A stretch of 64,000 nt of DNA. Origin: Xanthomonas arboricola (GTDB lineage: Bacteria > Pseudomonadota > Gammaproteobacteria > Xanthomonadales > Xanthomonadaceae). This document shows positions 1 to 9,389 of the stretch, piece by piece. The stretch is taken from the NCBI RefSeq assembly GCF_002940665.1, contig NZ_MIGY01000002.1, positions 1,014,683 through 1,078,682 on the forward strand. The letters run 5' to 3'. The translations under genes and the position numbers were made by a program. Under the pieces are notes generated by a model. It was given only the letters and a program-made list of their open reading frames with translations. It was not told the origin of the DNA and ran no database searches. Numbering within the stretch: position 1 is the first letter of the stretch; every line of letters starts with the position of its first letter.

Positions 1-42
1 CTCTTGTCGATCACCCCACTACAACCATCATGGACGGCCCGA

Positions 43-198
43 TCAAGACGTAGACCTGCGCGCCAGCGCGTCCGCATCGGCGCAGCGTGCGTCGGCCAGG
101 CGCACCGGCACGGCAATGTCCTGCATGCCGACCCAGCGCAACGGCGCGCTCAGCGTAGACAGTTCGGTAACCGCAACATCGGTAAGCGTGGCAGACAT
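43..198 (-). pseudogene. folE2: folE2 remnant (GTP cyclohydrolase FolE2, N-terminus only)
   Basis: The minus-strand reading from the ATG at 198 gives a peptide containing APLRWVGMQDIAVPVRL, which matches the N-terminus of type-2 GTP cyclohydrolase I, the folate-pathway enzyme converting GTP to dihydroneopterin triphosphate. The frame stops after about 51 codons, whereas the family is about 300 residues, and no catalytic part is visible before the window edge. It lies directly downstream of the amiC remnant on the same strand. I infer a truncated, non-functional copy. The product call rests on recognising only the first 35 or so residues. Confidence 0.5.
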
Positions 199-234
199 CG
201 AAAGGTCGCTGAAGGACAGGAAGGCAACCGCGCC

Positions 235-822
235 TCAGGCGCGACCGGGAAACATCTGGAAGTACACGTCGATACCGGCATGCAGCGTTTGCGCCAGTTC
301 GTCCTGATGCGTGTCGCCGCATAGCCGCCGACAATCGTCGCAATTGCTCAACAAGGCAGTTTCGACCAGTAGCGGCGAAATGTCCGGCGACGTCAATACC
401 GCAAACCCGGCCTGCCCGACCTGGTCCCGATGCAGCCGCGTCACCTGCTGCAGCCGCCCGCGCATCAACTTGCCGAACGCACGCTGCCAGGCAACGCACG
501 CTGCCAGGCAATGGCGCCGCTCAGCGACAGGTCGGCCGGCACCTGCGACCACACCGGATTGCTTGGCACCCGCAAACGGCGCGCGCTGCCGCCCATCTCG
601 TTGGCGGCGTTCTTGCCGCCGTGGCGGGCGTCGATGGCGACCACGCAGGTGCGCAGCACTTGCCGCCGCCGCATCAGGCCCATCCCGGAGAGCGACGCGG
701 CCGCCGTGTCGCTCGGAGCATGGAAGGTTCGGCATGGTAGCAAGGCAAACAACGCACTGCGGTGAGGGACGCGGCACGACGTGACCAGAAGGACCAGGGG
801 ACGAATAGTTATAGAGTAACAA
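235..822 (-). pseudogene. N-acetylmuramoyl-L-alanine amidase remnant (AmiC-like), deleted and frameshifted
   Basis: Amidase_3 enzymes cleave the amide bond between peptidoglycan glycan and peptide in the periplasm. One minus-strand frame carries VVAIDARHGGKNAANE, like the family's DAGHGG zinc motif. Another frame carries FAVLTSPDISPLLVETALLSN and ends HAGIDVYFQMFPGRA, like the family's C-terminal block. The two frames join exactly at a 17-bp tandem duplication (477-493 and 494-510); removing one copy restores one reading frame. The stretch between the blocks is far shorter than in intact enzymes, so the central catalytic part also appears deleted. A second reason to call it dead is the neighbouring folE2 fragment. 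Confidence 0.6.
477..510. repeat. 17-bp perfect tandem duplication
   Basis: The unit ACGCACGCTGCCAGGCA occurs twice back to back, at 477-493 and 494-510. Seventeen is not a multiple of three, so it shifts the frame of the amidase remnant between its two recognisable blocks. Confidence 0.95.
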
Positions 823-893
823 TTATCGCGCGACAGCAAACCCGCCGCGTCCCGCCCGCGTTCTTACGTCCACTCTCGCAGAAGAGCATCACG

Positions 894-1191
894 ATGTCCC
901 CTCATCTCCAACGGCTATATCGCCTGGCGCCACTGCATCGAGGTCGGCTGCGCCCAACCGCTGACCACCCATTTTATCGCCCAGCGGCTCGCGAGCCTGC
1001 GCGACCCGAACGACCACCACACCCAGCAATTTTTGCGTCGCTTGGGCGAACCTCATCACCGACGGGTGATTGGATGGTTTGAGTACGCCCAAACCGCGCT
1101 GAGCGCGCATCAATCCCTGCGACGCCGAAGGATGACAATTCAATTATCAATTAAACATTCTTCGACAAGACACATATCAGACCGTAAATAA
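894..1191 (+). pseudogene. Small unknown ORF with a +1 shift in a C-run after its start
   Basis: From 901 an open frame encodes a protein-like sequence containing NGYIAWRHCIEV, LASLRDPNDHHTQQFL and RRVIGWFEYAQ, and ends at TAA 1189-1191. It has no start codon of its own in frame. An ATG at 894 followed by TCCCC lies one base out of frame; with three C instead of four the product would start MSLISNGYIAWRHC and run about 98 residues. I do not recognise the family. Either the extra C is an inactivating mutation or a base error, or the start is elsewhere. The 3' part, from about 1130, is AT-richer than the rest. Confidence 0.4.
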
Positions 1192-1219
1192 TCCAGAGAA
1201 CTTACTCGATAAACTCCCC

Positions 1220-1402
1220 ATGACGCTTTCACTCACGCCACGAAAAAGTCCGGATAACAAACGTTTTCGCTGGCGGCAAGTCAACCGATGGAGCCCATGG
1301 ACGGGCCGGATCCAGTCCCAGTTTGGCTACGATCCTGTCGGTAGGGAGATCGACGGTGAGCCAACACGGCTAGAACTGGACGACGTCCGAGAACAACCGT
1401 AA
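1220..1402 (+). CDS. Hypothetical protein, 60 aa
   Basis: A short ORF begins at ATG 1220 and its product is rich in Arg and Pro with an acidic end. No family, signal peptide or membrane segment is recognisable. It lies in decayed ground between the C-run ORF and the secreted protein at 1615, so it may be a remnant rather than a gene. The 1403-1614 stretch after it shows nothing I can name. Confidence 0.2.
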   Translation: MTLSLTPRKSPDNKRFRWRQVNRWSPWTGRIQSQFGYDPVGREIDGEPTRLELDDVREQP

Positions 1403-1614
1403 ACAGCGCCAAGAGGCGCCGCCGGAAAACCGGCACCACCTAAAGTCATTGCTGCCAGGCCTATTCACACGCATGCCGGCGAGTCAACACATTGGCGCGA
1501 CGCGTATCAGTGAACTTGAACTCAGCCACTCACGCAACTACAGAGAAACACGTACCGTAGGCATGCCTGAATTGCAGGCTAGATAGTTCCCGGTCAAGGG
1601 AAAAAGGCGAAGTC

Positions 1615-2049
1615 ATGGAAGTGAAGGCAAAGCTAGCAATCAAGACTTTAGGTGCCCTCGCCGCCGCAATGCTGGCAGGTATCGGATCGGCAAATGCCTG
1701 CTGTCCAGGCGATGGGACGGTTGCCAAGCTGGCTGCTACAGGACTAGGCGAGTCGGCACCACGTGCGACTAATCTGGCGGTAGATCCGACGTGGCGGATC
1801 TACGAATTTCAACGCGAAGGAATGCTGTATCTGCAGATCAACGATGCAAGTGGCGTGGTCCGTGGAGCAGTGGGCCGTGCAGGCGAGCTTCTCTGGGTCC
1901 TGCCGATGGGCAAGGACGTCAGTCGCATAGCAGTCTCGACATTGGTGGTCCCCGCAATAGCACAGTTGGTATATCAGACCGACAATTTCACCGTGCACCT
2001 GATCCCGAGCACATCTGGAGAGCGTTGGATCGTCACACGGACGAAGTGA
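1615..2049 (+). CDS. Small secreted protein of unknown function
   Basis: The 144-residue product has an N-terminal signal sequence: a basic start (MEVKAKLAIK), a hydrophobic Ala/Leu/Gly core, and a likely cut after the Ala-Asn-Ala near residue 27. The mature part begins with a Cys-Cys pair. It contains about 115 residues with no motif I recognise; alternating hydrophobic strands suggest a small beta-rich periplasmic domain. A purine-rich ribosome site (AAGGCGAAG) precedes the ATG. The gene runs tail to tail with the MASE1 gene, overlapping it by 17 bases. Function is unknown. Confidence 0.7.
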   Translation: MEVKAKLAIKTLGALAAAMLAGIGSANACCPGDGTVAKLAATGLGESAPRATNLAVDPTWRIYEFQREGMLYLQINDASGVVRGAVGRAGELLWVLPMGKDVSRIAVSTLVVPAIAQLVYQTDNFTVHLIPSTSGERWIVTRTK

Positions 2050-3532
2050 CCGATACCTGTTCGGCAACCAGAAAACTGAGGACCAACGCATGGCGGCGAC
2101 GAAAAATACCGCCATGCGCTTTCAGTCGCGTCCGCAACTCGTTGCTTGCCTCGGGCGCATCACGATACACGACCTCCAATAGAGAGCTATCAGCGAAGAT
2201 TCTGATCACCACACCCTGTGCGCTACGACCTCTCCATGCACGGGCCTGCACGAGATGCCGCTTCGCCTGCGGAAGCATCTCGAATGCGTTTAGCACGCAT
2301 CGATAGGCCGCCAGTTGTAGCCCTAGTGAAAGATTGCCGCAGTTCCCGCGCAACGCGTGATGGATCTCCGTGTCGTAAAAGCGCGCCAGTGCCGGTGAGC
2401 GAAGCGCTTGATACACGCCATGAGTTTCGATCTCAAGCGGATACAGTCCGGCGACGTATTCGTGCAGCAGCTGCGACTCGATGACTCCCGCTCTGGTCAT
2501 TTCCATGGCTGCAGCGTGGTGACCCCGCTCGCGTAGCTGAGCGACACATTCCTTGCGCAGTCGGTTGATGTGAACGTTGATATCGGAGTAGTCCACCACG
2601 CGGTTGCGAAGGGTGCGCTCAGCTGCGAGATAACCAGCTTGAGCGAACTGCAATGCTTCCAGCTTTACCTGGCCGTGGTTGCCAGCCTGGGCATATACGG
2701 AAGCCAGCTGCGAACCGAGGACAAATAGCCCTGTAGCAATGACGGCGATCAGCAGCTGGACGCTAAACAATTCCGAGTCGTAAGCGGCGATTCCGTACTT
2801 GGAGCGCGACAAGGCGGCAATAAGATTTGCCAGCAAAGCACCGGCCGCTGCTCCGCGCCAGCCGTAGCGGAGCGTCAAAACAATCGCCGGCCCAACCAGC
2901 GATACCATCAAGACCTGTCGTAGCAGCGGCTCCGGAACGACATTGGCAGTGCAGAACAAAGCTGCCATCGCCAACCCTGCGAATGTACTGTCACGTACGA
3001 GATTGTTGCGGGACTCGCTTTCTTTGCGCCGATGCCATAGCAGACCAGGTAACAGAAACATCAGGATGCCGAGATAGGACCCCAGCCATGTACGCAGCAG
3101 AATCTCCATGGGAGAACTGGCGACAGGACCGCCAAGCGTGGCATTTAGCGCCATGCCGCAAAGCGTGCTCCACAATGCCAGGAGCGCCATCAACGGAAGA
3201 ATTGCATTGCGGGTCATCACGTTCGGCGTGTGCCGGCGAATCGCAGACACTGCCAGCGCGACTGCTGGTGCAAGCAAGAACGGACTCAGGTAAGCCCAAA
3301 TCGGCGCGTAATCCCTGGTCTCCAGCATGGGGATGCGCAGCCAAAGCATGGCGGCAGCATCACCTGCGAGCAAGAACGGCCAACGACGATACGGCATGAA
3401 TAGAAGAGACGCCGCTCTCAGACCGGCGGGTAGGTACCACTGATCGACAGACAAGTGCCAGACAAGCAGATAGACGACGCAATAGCCCAGAGTGAGAAGA
3501 AGCCCTTCCGCCAGTTCTCTAACAACTGCCAT
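2033..3532 (-). CDS. MASE1-domain membrane protein with degenerate histidine-kinase C-terminus
   Basis: The first 290 or so residues hold eight to ten hydrophobic helices in the MASE1 pattern (for example PYRRWPFLLAGDAAAMLW), an integral membrane sensor domain found on kinases and diguanylate cyclases. The last 200 residues (from AAERTLRNRVVDYSDINVH) sit where a dimerisation/ATPase module would be and include an N-box-like helix (GLQLAAYRCVLNAFEM). I see no phospho-acceptor H-box and no DxGxG or GxG lid motif. I infer a signalling protein that has lost catalysis, or a sensory adaptor. No response regulator is adjacent. Confidence 0.6.
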   Translation of the reverse strand: MAVVRELAEGLLLTLGYCVVYLLVWHLSVDQWYLPAGLRAASLLFMPYRRWPFLLAGDAAAMLWLRIPMLETRDYAPIWAYLSPFLLAPAVALAVSAIRRHTPNVMTRNAILPLMALLALWSTLCGMALNATLGGPVASSPMEILLRTWLGSYLGILMFLLPGLLWHRRKESESRNNLVRDSTFAGLAMAALFCTANVVPEPLLRQVLMVSLVGPAIVLTLRYGWRGAAAGALLANLIAALSRSKYGIAAYDSELFSVQLLIAVIATGLFVLGSQLASVYAQAGNHGQVKLEALQFAQAGYLAAERTLRNRVVDYSDINVHINRLRKECVAQLRERGHHAAAMEMTRAGVIESQLLHEYVAGLYPLEIETHGVYQALRSPALARFYDTEIHHALRGNCGNLSLGLQLAAYRCVLNAFEMLPQAKRHLVQARAWRGRSAQGVVIRIFADSSLLEVVYRDAPEASNELRTRLKAHGGIFRRRHALVLSFLVAEQVSVTSSV

Positions 3533-3735
3533 GCAACCACTCCCTGGTTCTTCGACGAATTCTGCCTAGTGTGAAGCCAATCGGCACATCGCGTATAGCT
3601 TAAGCGCACAGATCGCGAGAGTGACGGCGGCAGCTGGCGCGTACTGCTCCCAGACAACAAGTGTCTTGTACGACGATGATCCAATCCCCAACGAGGACGC
3701 GATCATGGGGGTAAGGTGAGAAACGCTCCTATAAG

Positions 3736-3758
3736 AAGGCCGCGCATTGCGCGGCCTT
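3736..3758 (-). terminator. Hairpin terminator after the xylose transporter gene
   Basis: A perfect 10-bp stem (AAGGCCGCGC pairing with GCGCGGCCTT) closes a 3-base loop, 39 bases downstream of the transporter stop on the minus strand, followed by a T-containing tract. It is a plausible intrinsic terminator for xylA-transporter mRNA. The rest of 3533-3796 shows no gene. Confidence 0.6.
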
Positions 3759-3796
3759 GGTCGTCTTCCATGCCGATATCAGCATAATAGAGAAGA

Positions 3797-5224
3797 TCAG
3801 CCCTCCATCTGCTCGAGTTCTTTGCCCTTGGTCTCGTAGACGTACTTGAGCACGAAGAACACAGAGATGAAGGCGGCGACGGTGTAGATGCCGTAGGCGC
3901 CAGCCAGGCCGATGCTGCCGAGCAGGATCGGGAAGCTGACGGTGATGGCGAAGTTGGAGGTCCACTGCGCGGCACCGGCAATGGCCAGGCCCGAGCCGCG
4001 GATCTGGTTGGGGAACATCTCGCCCAGCATCACCCACATCACCGGCCCCCAGGAGGCATTGAAGAACACCACGTAGACGTTGGCCGCCACCAGCGCGAGC
4101 ATGCCCATGGCGTCGGACATGGCGAGCTTGCCGTTGGGGTCCAGCGAGGCAGTGGCGAAGGCATAGGTCACCAGGGCCAGCGAGACCGCCATGCCAGCCG
4201 AGCCGATCCACAGCAGCGGCTTGCGGCCGATCTTGTCGACCAGCATCACCGTGACCAGGCAGGCGCCGATGCTGAGGCCGCCGGAGAGCACGTTGATCAG
4301 CAGTGCGTCCTGCTCGGAGAAGCCCACCGCCTGCCACAGCACGGCGCCGTAATAGAACACCACGTTGATGCCGACCAGTTGCTGGAACACCGCCAGACCC
4401 ACGCCGATCCAGACGATCGGGCGGATCTTGCCGGTGGCCTTGTTGATGAGGTCGGAGAACTTGGGCTTGTGCTGGTCGGCCGACATCGAGGCGGAGATCT
4501 CGGCCAGCTTGGTCTGCGCGGCGGCGTTGCCGTACAGGCGCTTCAACACCACCAGCGCCTGCTCGCGGCGGCCCTTGACCACCAGGTAGCGCGGGCTTTC
4601 CGGGATGACCAGCAACAGCAACAGGAACAGCAGCGAGGGAATCGCCTGCATCCAGAACATCCAGCGCCAGGCGGCCTGCCCGGCCCATAGCGGCTCGGTG
4701 GAGGCGCCGGCGGCGTTGGCCAGCAGGTAGTTGCTCAAAAACGCGCAGAACAGCCCGCTGATGATGGCGATCTGCTGCATCGTGGCGAGCCGGCCGCGAT
4801 AGCGCGCTGAGGCGACTTCGGCGATGTAGGCCGGCGAGATGACGCTGGCGGCGCCCACCGCAAAGCCGCCCATCACGCGAGCGAAGATGAAGAAGCCGGA
4901 ACTGTGCGAGGCACCGGCGCCAATGGCCGAAAGCAGGAACAGCGCCGCAGAAATGATCAGGACCGCGCGGCGGCCCCAGCGGTCGGCCAGCCGGCCGGCA
5001 AAGAAGGCGCCGATGGCGCAACCCAGCAGCATCGAGGCGACTTCGAACCCGGTCTCGGCGGCGCTGGAATTGAAGGTCTGCTTCAGGCCGTCGACAGTGC
5101 CGTTGATCACGCCGCTATCGAAACCGAACAAAAAACCGCCGATCGTGGCTACGCAACTGATCAGGACGATAAAACGGGTGTTCTCACCGGCATCGGGGGC
5201 GCCGTTTACGGAGACACTGGACAT
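3797..5224 (-). CDS. MFS sugar porter, probable D-xylose transporter
   Basis: This 475-residue, twelve-helix inner-membrane transporter has sugar-porter signatures: FGFDSGVINGT in helix 1, GRLADRWGRRA after helix 2, PESPRYLV before the central loop, VDKIGRKPLL in the second half and YETKGKELEQ near the C-terminus. I start at the ATG at 5224 (MSSVSVNG), which has an AGGTGA ribosome site; an upstream in-frame ATG would add 27 unlikely residues. It lies 87 bases downstream of xylA on the same strand, so xylose is the likely substrate, imported by proton symport. That substrate is inferred from context. Confidence 0.85.
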   Translation of the reverse strand: MSSVSVNGAPDAGENTRFIVLISCVATIGGFLFGFDSGVINGTVDGLKQTFNSSAAETGFEVASMLLGCAIGAFFAGRLADRWGRRAVLIISAALFLLSAIGAGASHSSGFFIFARVMGGFAVGAASVISPAYIAEVASARYRGRLATMQQIAIISGLFCAFLSNYLLANAAGASTEPLWAGQAAWRWMFWMQAIPSLLFLLLLLVIPESPRYLVVKGRREQALVVLKRLYGNAAAQTKLAEISASMSADQHKPKFSDLINKATGKIRPIVWIGVGLAVFQQLVGINVVFYYGAVLWQAVGFSEQDALLINVLSGGLSIGACLVTVMLVDKIGRKPLLWIGSAGMAVSLALVTYAFATASLDPNGKLAMSDAMGMLALVAANVYVVFFNASWGPVMWVMLGEMFPNQIRGSGLAIAGAAQWTSNFAITVSFPILLGSIGLAGAYGIYTVAAFISVFFVLKYVYETKGKELEQMEG

Positions 5225-5311
5225 GGATTCACCTGGAAGCATGCAAGGGAGCGGCCACCGGGGCGGCCGACATCGGCCGGCGACGCGCAGTGCGCCGCCG
5301 GCCACGGGACA

Positions 5312-6649
5312 TCAACGCGTCAGATACTGGTTGATCAGGTTCTCGTAGGCTTCCTGACGGCCGCTGAGCTGCTTGGGTTCGTTGCCGGCGGCGTACTTGG
5401 CCACATCCACCAGCGTGCTGTTGCCGTTGGCGAAATCCGCGCCTGCACCGCTGTCGAAGCTGGCGTAGCGCTCGGCGCGCCACTGCTCCAGCGGCGAGGA
5501 GGTCAACAGCGCGTCGGCCACTTCCAGCCCGCGTGCGAACGCGTCCATGCCGCCGATATGCGCCAGGAACAGATCCTGCGGGTCGGACGACTCGCGGCGC
5601 ACCTTGGCATCGAAGTTCAGACCGCCCGGTGCCAGCCCGCCCTGACGCAGCACCACCAGCATCGCGCCGACGGTGTCGTACAGATCGGTCGGGAACTGGT
5701 CGGTATCCCAGCCGTTCTGCGGGTTGCCGCGGTTGGCATCGATGCTGCCCAGCAGGCCGGCATCGGATGCCACCTGCAGGTCATGCTCGAAGCTGTGGCC
5801 CGACAGCGTGGCGTGGTTGGCTTCGATGTTGAGCTTGAAGTCCTGGTCCAGGCCGTGCTGGCGCAGGAAGCCGATCACCGTGGCGCTGTCGAAGTCGTAC
5901 TGGTGCTTCATCGGCTCCATTGGTTTTGGCTCGATCAGGAAGTTGCCGGTGAAGCCGATCGCACGGCCGTAATCGCGTGCCAGGGTCAAAAAGCGCGCCA
6001 TGTTGTCCTGCTCGCGCTTCATCTGGGTGTTGTGCAGGCAGGCGTAGCCTTCGCGGCCGCCCCAGAACACGTAGTTCTCGCCGCCCAGTTCCACCGTGGC
6101 ATCGATCGCGGCCTTGACCTGCACCGCCGCACGCGCCACCACGTTGAAGTCCGGGTTGGTGGATGCGCCATTCATGTAACGCGGGTGCGAGAACAGGTTG
6201 GCGGTGCCCCACAGCAGCTTGACGCCGGTGTCGGCCTGGCGCTGCTTGGCGATGCCGACCATGTGCTTGAGGTTGCTCTGGTACTCGCCGATGTCGTCGG
6301 CATCGGGCGACAGATCCACGTCGTGGAAGCAGTAGTACGGCACGCCGAGCTTGGTGAAGAATTCGAACGCGGCATCGGCCTTGGCTTCGGCACGATTCAA
6401 CGCGGTGTTGCCGATATCCCACGGGTAAGCGCGCGTGCCCGGGCCGAACGGATCGGCGCCGTTGCCGCAGAAGCTGTGCCAGTAGGCCACGGCAAAGCGC
6501 AGATGCTCGGCCATGGTCTTGTCGCCGATCTGCTTGTTGGCATCGTAGACCTTGAACGCCAGCGGGTTGTCCGAGTCGCGGCCTTCGAAGCCGATCTTGC
6601 CGATGCCGGGGAAGTACTCTTTGGCGCCGATGTAGACGGTGTTGCTCAT
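5312..6649 (-). CDS. xylA: Xylose isomerase
   Basis: XylA interconverts D-xylose and D-xylulose in the cytoplasm, the entry step of xylose catabolism. The 445-residue length is typical of the long (class II) form. Visible motifs are FHDVDLSP (catalytic His region near residue 109), VFWGGREGY and the metal-binding acidic cluster [15 protein letters not shown]. The ATG at 6649 has an AGGAG site. A perfect xyl-box sits 174 bases upstream, so LacI-type XylR repression with xylose induction is expected. It precedes the sugar porter in the same direction. Confidence 0.95.
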   Translation of the reverse strand: MSNTVYIGAKEYFPGIGKIGFEGRDSDNPLAFKVYDANKQIGDKTMAEHLRFAVAYWHSFCGNGADPFGPGTRAYPWDIGNTALNRAEAKADAAFEFFTKLGVPYYCFHDVDLSPDADDIGEYQSNLKHMVGIAKQRQADTGVKLLWGTANLFSHPRYMNGASTNPDFNVVARAAVQVKAAIDATVELGGENYVFWGGREGYACLHNTQMKREQDNMARFLTLARDYGRAIGFTGNFLIEPKPMEPMKHQYDFDSATVIGFLRQHGLDQDFKLNIEANHATLSGHSFEHDLQVASDAGLLGSIDANRGNPQNGWDTDQFPTDLYDTVGAMLVVLRQGGLAPGGLNFDAKVRRESSDPQDLFLAHIGGMDAFARGLEVADALLTSSPLEQWRAERYASFDSGAGADFANGNSTLVDVAKYAAGNEPKQLSGRQEAYENLINQYLTR

Positions 6650-6822
6650 GGGGTAAAACTCCTGTGCAAAGGCGAGGGGAGAGGGAAGGGTGTTGCAAGC
6701 AAGTGGTCAGTCACGCAGCGCAGCGATCGCGCATGCAGGGCGTCACCGCCGCCACCGGCGCGCACTCTCAATCAGCGCCGGAGACGGACGCCGGCACAGG
6801 GCCTGACTCACGCCGCGCAGAA

Positions 6823-6836
6823 TGTTAGCGCTACCA
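6823..6836 (-). promoter_or_regulatory. xyl-box, XylR operator of xylA
   Basis: On the minus strand this reads TGGTAGCGCTAACA, identical to the 14-bp xyl-box described for the Xanthomonas XylR regulon. It lies in the 480-base gap between xylA and ttcA, 174 bases from the xylA start. I see no second copy in the window. Nothing else in 6650-7130 is recognisable. Confidence 0.85.
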
Positions 6837-7130
6837 CAATCGCGACCGAAAAAAGCCGCGCGGTGGAGCGAAGCCGGAGATGCCATGCCGATCCCGAGTG
6901 AAGCGGTCTGCCCGACTTTACCCAGCCCGGCGCCGAAAGGCTTGCTGCGCTGCGAGATGTCCGCTGCGCCAACCACCTGCGGCACACCTGCCAGCCGTGA
7001 TCGGTTCGCTGATGCCGCAGCACCGCCAAACCCGCGCTGAACGCCTCGCCCGCAAGCGGCCGACCGCGCATTCAGCCGCGCAAGCGCGGCGCCGGCTCGC
7101 CGCGCGCGGGGCAGCTACAATGGCCGGCTT

Positions 7131-8051
7131 ATGACCGCTGTCCTGCCGCTGCCGCAACCCCTGGCCGACCCCGCGCCGCGCGACCCGCGCCAGCGGCTGC
7201 AGCGTGAGCAGTTGCGCCTGGGCAAACGCCTGCAGCGCCAGGTAGGCCAGGCGATTGCCGACTTCGGCATGATCGCCGCCGGCGACAAGATCATGGTGTG
7301 CCTGTCCGGCGGCAAGGACAGCTACACCTTGCTGGACATGCTGCTGCAGTTGCAGCGCAAGGCGCCGGTGCCGTTCACCCTGGTGGCGGTCAATCTGGAC
7401 CAGAAGCAGCCCGACTTCCCCGCGCAGGTGCTGCCCACTTACCTGCGCGGGCTGAACGTACCGTTCGACATCGTCGAGCAGGACACCTATTCGGTGGTCA
7501 GCCGGGTGATTCCGGCCGGCAAGACCATGTGTTCGTTGTGCTCGCGGCTGCGGCGCGGCGCGCTGTACGCCTATGCGCAGGCGCATGGCGTGACCAAGAT
7601 CGCGCTCGGCCACCATCGCGACGACATCGTGGCCACGTTCTTCATGAATCTGTTCCACCACGCCCGGCTTGCGGCGATGGCGCCCAAGCTGCGCAGCGAC
7701 GACGGCGCGCATGTGGTGATCCGCCCGCTGGCCTATGTGCGCGAGGCCGATATCGCCGCCTACGCGCAGGCGCGCCAGTTCCCGATCATTCCGTGCAACC
7801 TGTGCGGCAGCCATGAAAACCTGCAGCGCCAGCAGGTCGGGCGGATGCTGCAGCAGTGGGACCGCGAGCAGCCCGGGCGGGTCGAGCAGATCGCCCGCGC
7901 GCTGGGCGATGTGCGGCCCGAGCAACTGGCCGACCGCACCCTGTTCGATTTCCTGTCGCTGGGCCATAGCGGCGATGCAGCACCGCCCGATCCTGATCCC
8001 GATTCCAGCGCCTGGCTGGCCGCCGGCGACAGCGCACACGACAGCGACTGA
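7131..8051 (+). CDS. ttcA: tRNA 2-thiocytidine(32) synthetase TtcA
   Basis: TtcA uses ATP and an iron-sulfur cluster to thiolate cytidine 32 of certain tRNAs. The PP-loop SGGKDS is at residues 59-64, and the cluster-binding CSLC pair falls at about residues 134-137, followed by LGHHRDD and a later Cys in PCNLCGS. Length (306) is normal, with an extended acidic tail. The gene is monocistronic or leads into rdgC 66 bases downstream. Confidence 0.93.
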   Translation: MTAVLPLPQPLADPAPRDPRQRLQREQLRLGKRLQRQVGQAIADFGMIAAGDKIMVCLSGGKDSYTLLDMLLQLQRKAPVPFTLVAVNLDQKQPDFPAQVLPTYLRGLNVPFDIVEQDTYSVVSRVIPAGKTMCSLCSRLRRGALYAYAQAHGVTKIALGHHRDDIVATFFMNLFHHARLAAMAPKLRSDDGAHVVIRPLAYVREADIAAYAQARQFPIIPCNLCGSHENLQRQQVGRMLQQWDREQPGRVEQIARALGDVRPEQLADRTLFDFLSLGHSGDAAPPDPDPDSSAWLAAGDSAHDSD

Positions 8052-8117
8052 CGCGGCCATCGCGGCGCCGGCAGTCTTTCCACCCTCCCCGTTTCTTCCT
8101 CCTCTTCGGTCCGACGC

Positions 8118-9023
8118 ATGTTCTTTCGTAATCTCACTTTGTTCCGTTTCCCGACCACGCTGGATTTCTCCGAGATCGACACGCTGCTGCCGCAAGTGCA
8201 GCTCAAGCCGGTCGGCCCGCTGGAAATGAGCTCGCGCGGTTTCATCTCCCCGTTCGGCCGCGACGAGCAGGAAGTGCTTTCGCACCGTCTGGAAGACTTT
8301 CTCTGGCTCACCGTCGGTGGCGAGGACAAGATCCTGCCCGGCGCGGTGGTCAACGACCTGCTCGAGCGCAAGGTCGCCGAGATCGAAGAGAAGGAAGGCC
8401 GTCGCCCCGGCGGCAAGGCCCGCAAGCGCCTGAAGGACGACCTGATCCATGAGCTGTTGCCGCGCGCCTTCGTCAAGAGCTCGCGCACCGATGCCATCCT
8501 GGACCTGCAGCACGGCTACATCGCGGTCAACAGTTCCAGCCGCAAGAGCGGCGAGAACGTGATGAGCGAGATCCGCGGCGCGCTCGGCAGCTTCCCGGCG
8601 CTGCCGTTGAATGCCGAAGTCGCACCGCGTGCCATCCTCACCGGCTGGATCGCCGGCGAACCCTTGCCCGAAGGCCTGAGCCTGGGCGAAGAGTGCGAGA
8701 TGAAGGACCCGATCGAAGGCGGCGCGGTGGTCAAGTGCCAGCACCAGGAACTGCGCGGCGACGAGATCGACAAGCACCTGGAAGCCGGCAAGCAGGTCAC
8801 CAAGCTGGCACTGGTGCTGGACGACAATCTGTCGTTCGTGCTCGGCGACGATCTGGTGATCCGCAAGCTCAAGTTCCTCGATGGCGCACTGGACCAGCTC
8901 GAACACAGTGAAGACGACGGCGCACGCGCCGAACTCGATGCCCGCTTCGCGCTGATGAGCGCCGAAATCCGGCGCCTGTTCCTGCTGCTGGAAACCGCGT
9001 TGAAGCTGAGCAAGGCCGAGTAA
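8118..9023 (+). CDS. rdgC: Recombination-associated protein RdgC
   Basis: RdgC is a ring-shaped nucleoid-associated DNA-binding protein that limits RecA access. The 301-residue product has the family N-terminus (MFFRNLTLFRF), the SRGFISPFG segment and the usual C-terminal helix ending KLSKAE, at nearly the E. coli length. It lies downstream of ttcA on the same strand. A long repeat region follows. Confidence 0.93.
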   Translation: MFFRNLTLFRFPTTLDFSEIDTLLPQVQLKPVGPLEMSSRGFISPFGRDEQEVLSHRLEDFLWLTVGGEDKILPGAVVNDLLERKVAEIEEKEGRRPGGKARKRLKDDLIHELLPRAFVKSSRTDAILDLQHGYIAVNSSSRKSGENVMSEIRGALGSFPALPLNAEVAPRAILTGWIAGEPLPEGLSLGEECEMKDPIEGGAVVKCQHQELRGDEIDKHLEAGKQVTKLALVLDDNLSFVLGDDLVIRKLKFLDGALDQLEHSEDDGARAELDARFALMSAEIRRLFLLLETALKLSKAE

Positions 9024-9070
9024 GCGGAACGTCGAACGGTGGCGTCGTGTCGTCGCGATCGGATGCTCGA

Positions 9071-9370
9071 GTCAAACGCCCGGTGAGTCGAGCGCGCGGT
9101 GCCATCACCGCTCGCGGACACGCCGTGAATCCATCTGTGGAGTCTCCTTGGCGGCATCCATGCCGCCAAGGGTTCCGCAACCCGCGAGTACACCGCACCA
9201 GAAAGTTGGCCGCTTGATTGCTTGAAAGCGTCTTTCCTGGCTTGCGCTGCGCCAGGCAATGAAAAGTTTGCAGCTTGCGTGCTGAAAGCCTGTCCACCGC
9301 TCTGCATGCAAAAGGGGAGAAGCTGGTAGACGCACAGTGATCCGACCAGCGCAGGTCATGCCCTGTTTGC
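9071..9370 (+). repeat. Long interspersed repeat, copy A (first half)
   Basis: This segment after rdgC is similar to 41966-42270. Shared landmarks in the same order are GTCAAACGCC, GGACACGCCGTGAATCC, a palindrome built on GGCGGCATCCATGCCGCC (stem 9146-9171 here), and ACACCGCACCAG followed by AAGTTGG. It carries no credible gene, and short ORFs that cross it are shared artefacts of the repeat. I see no transposase. It may be a non-autonomous element or the source of a structured RNA. Confidence 0.75.
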
Positions 9371-9389
9371 AAACATGCACACCGACCAT

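Noticed and set aside
4904..6901. Plus-strand frame of 665 codons opposite xylA and the sugar porter
   Set aside because: It is antisense to two well-identified genes and reads through the xyl-box region; no protein features.
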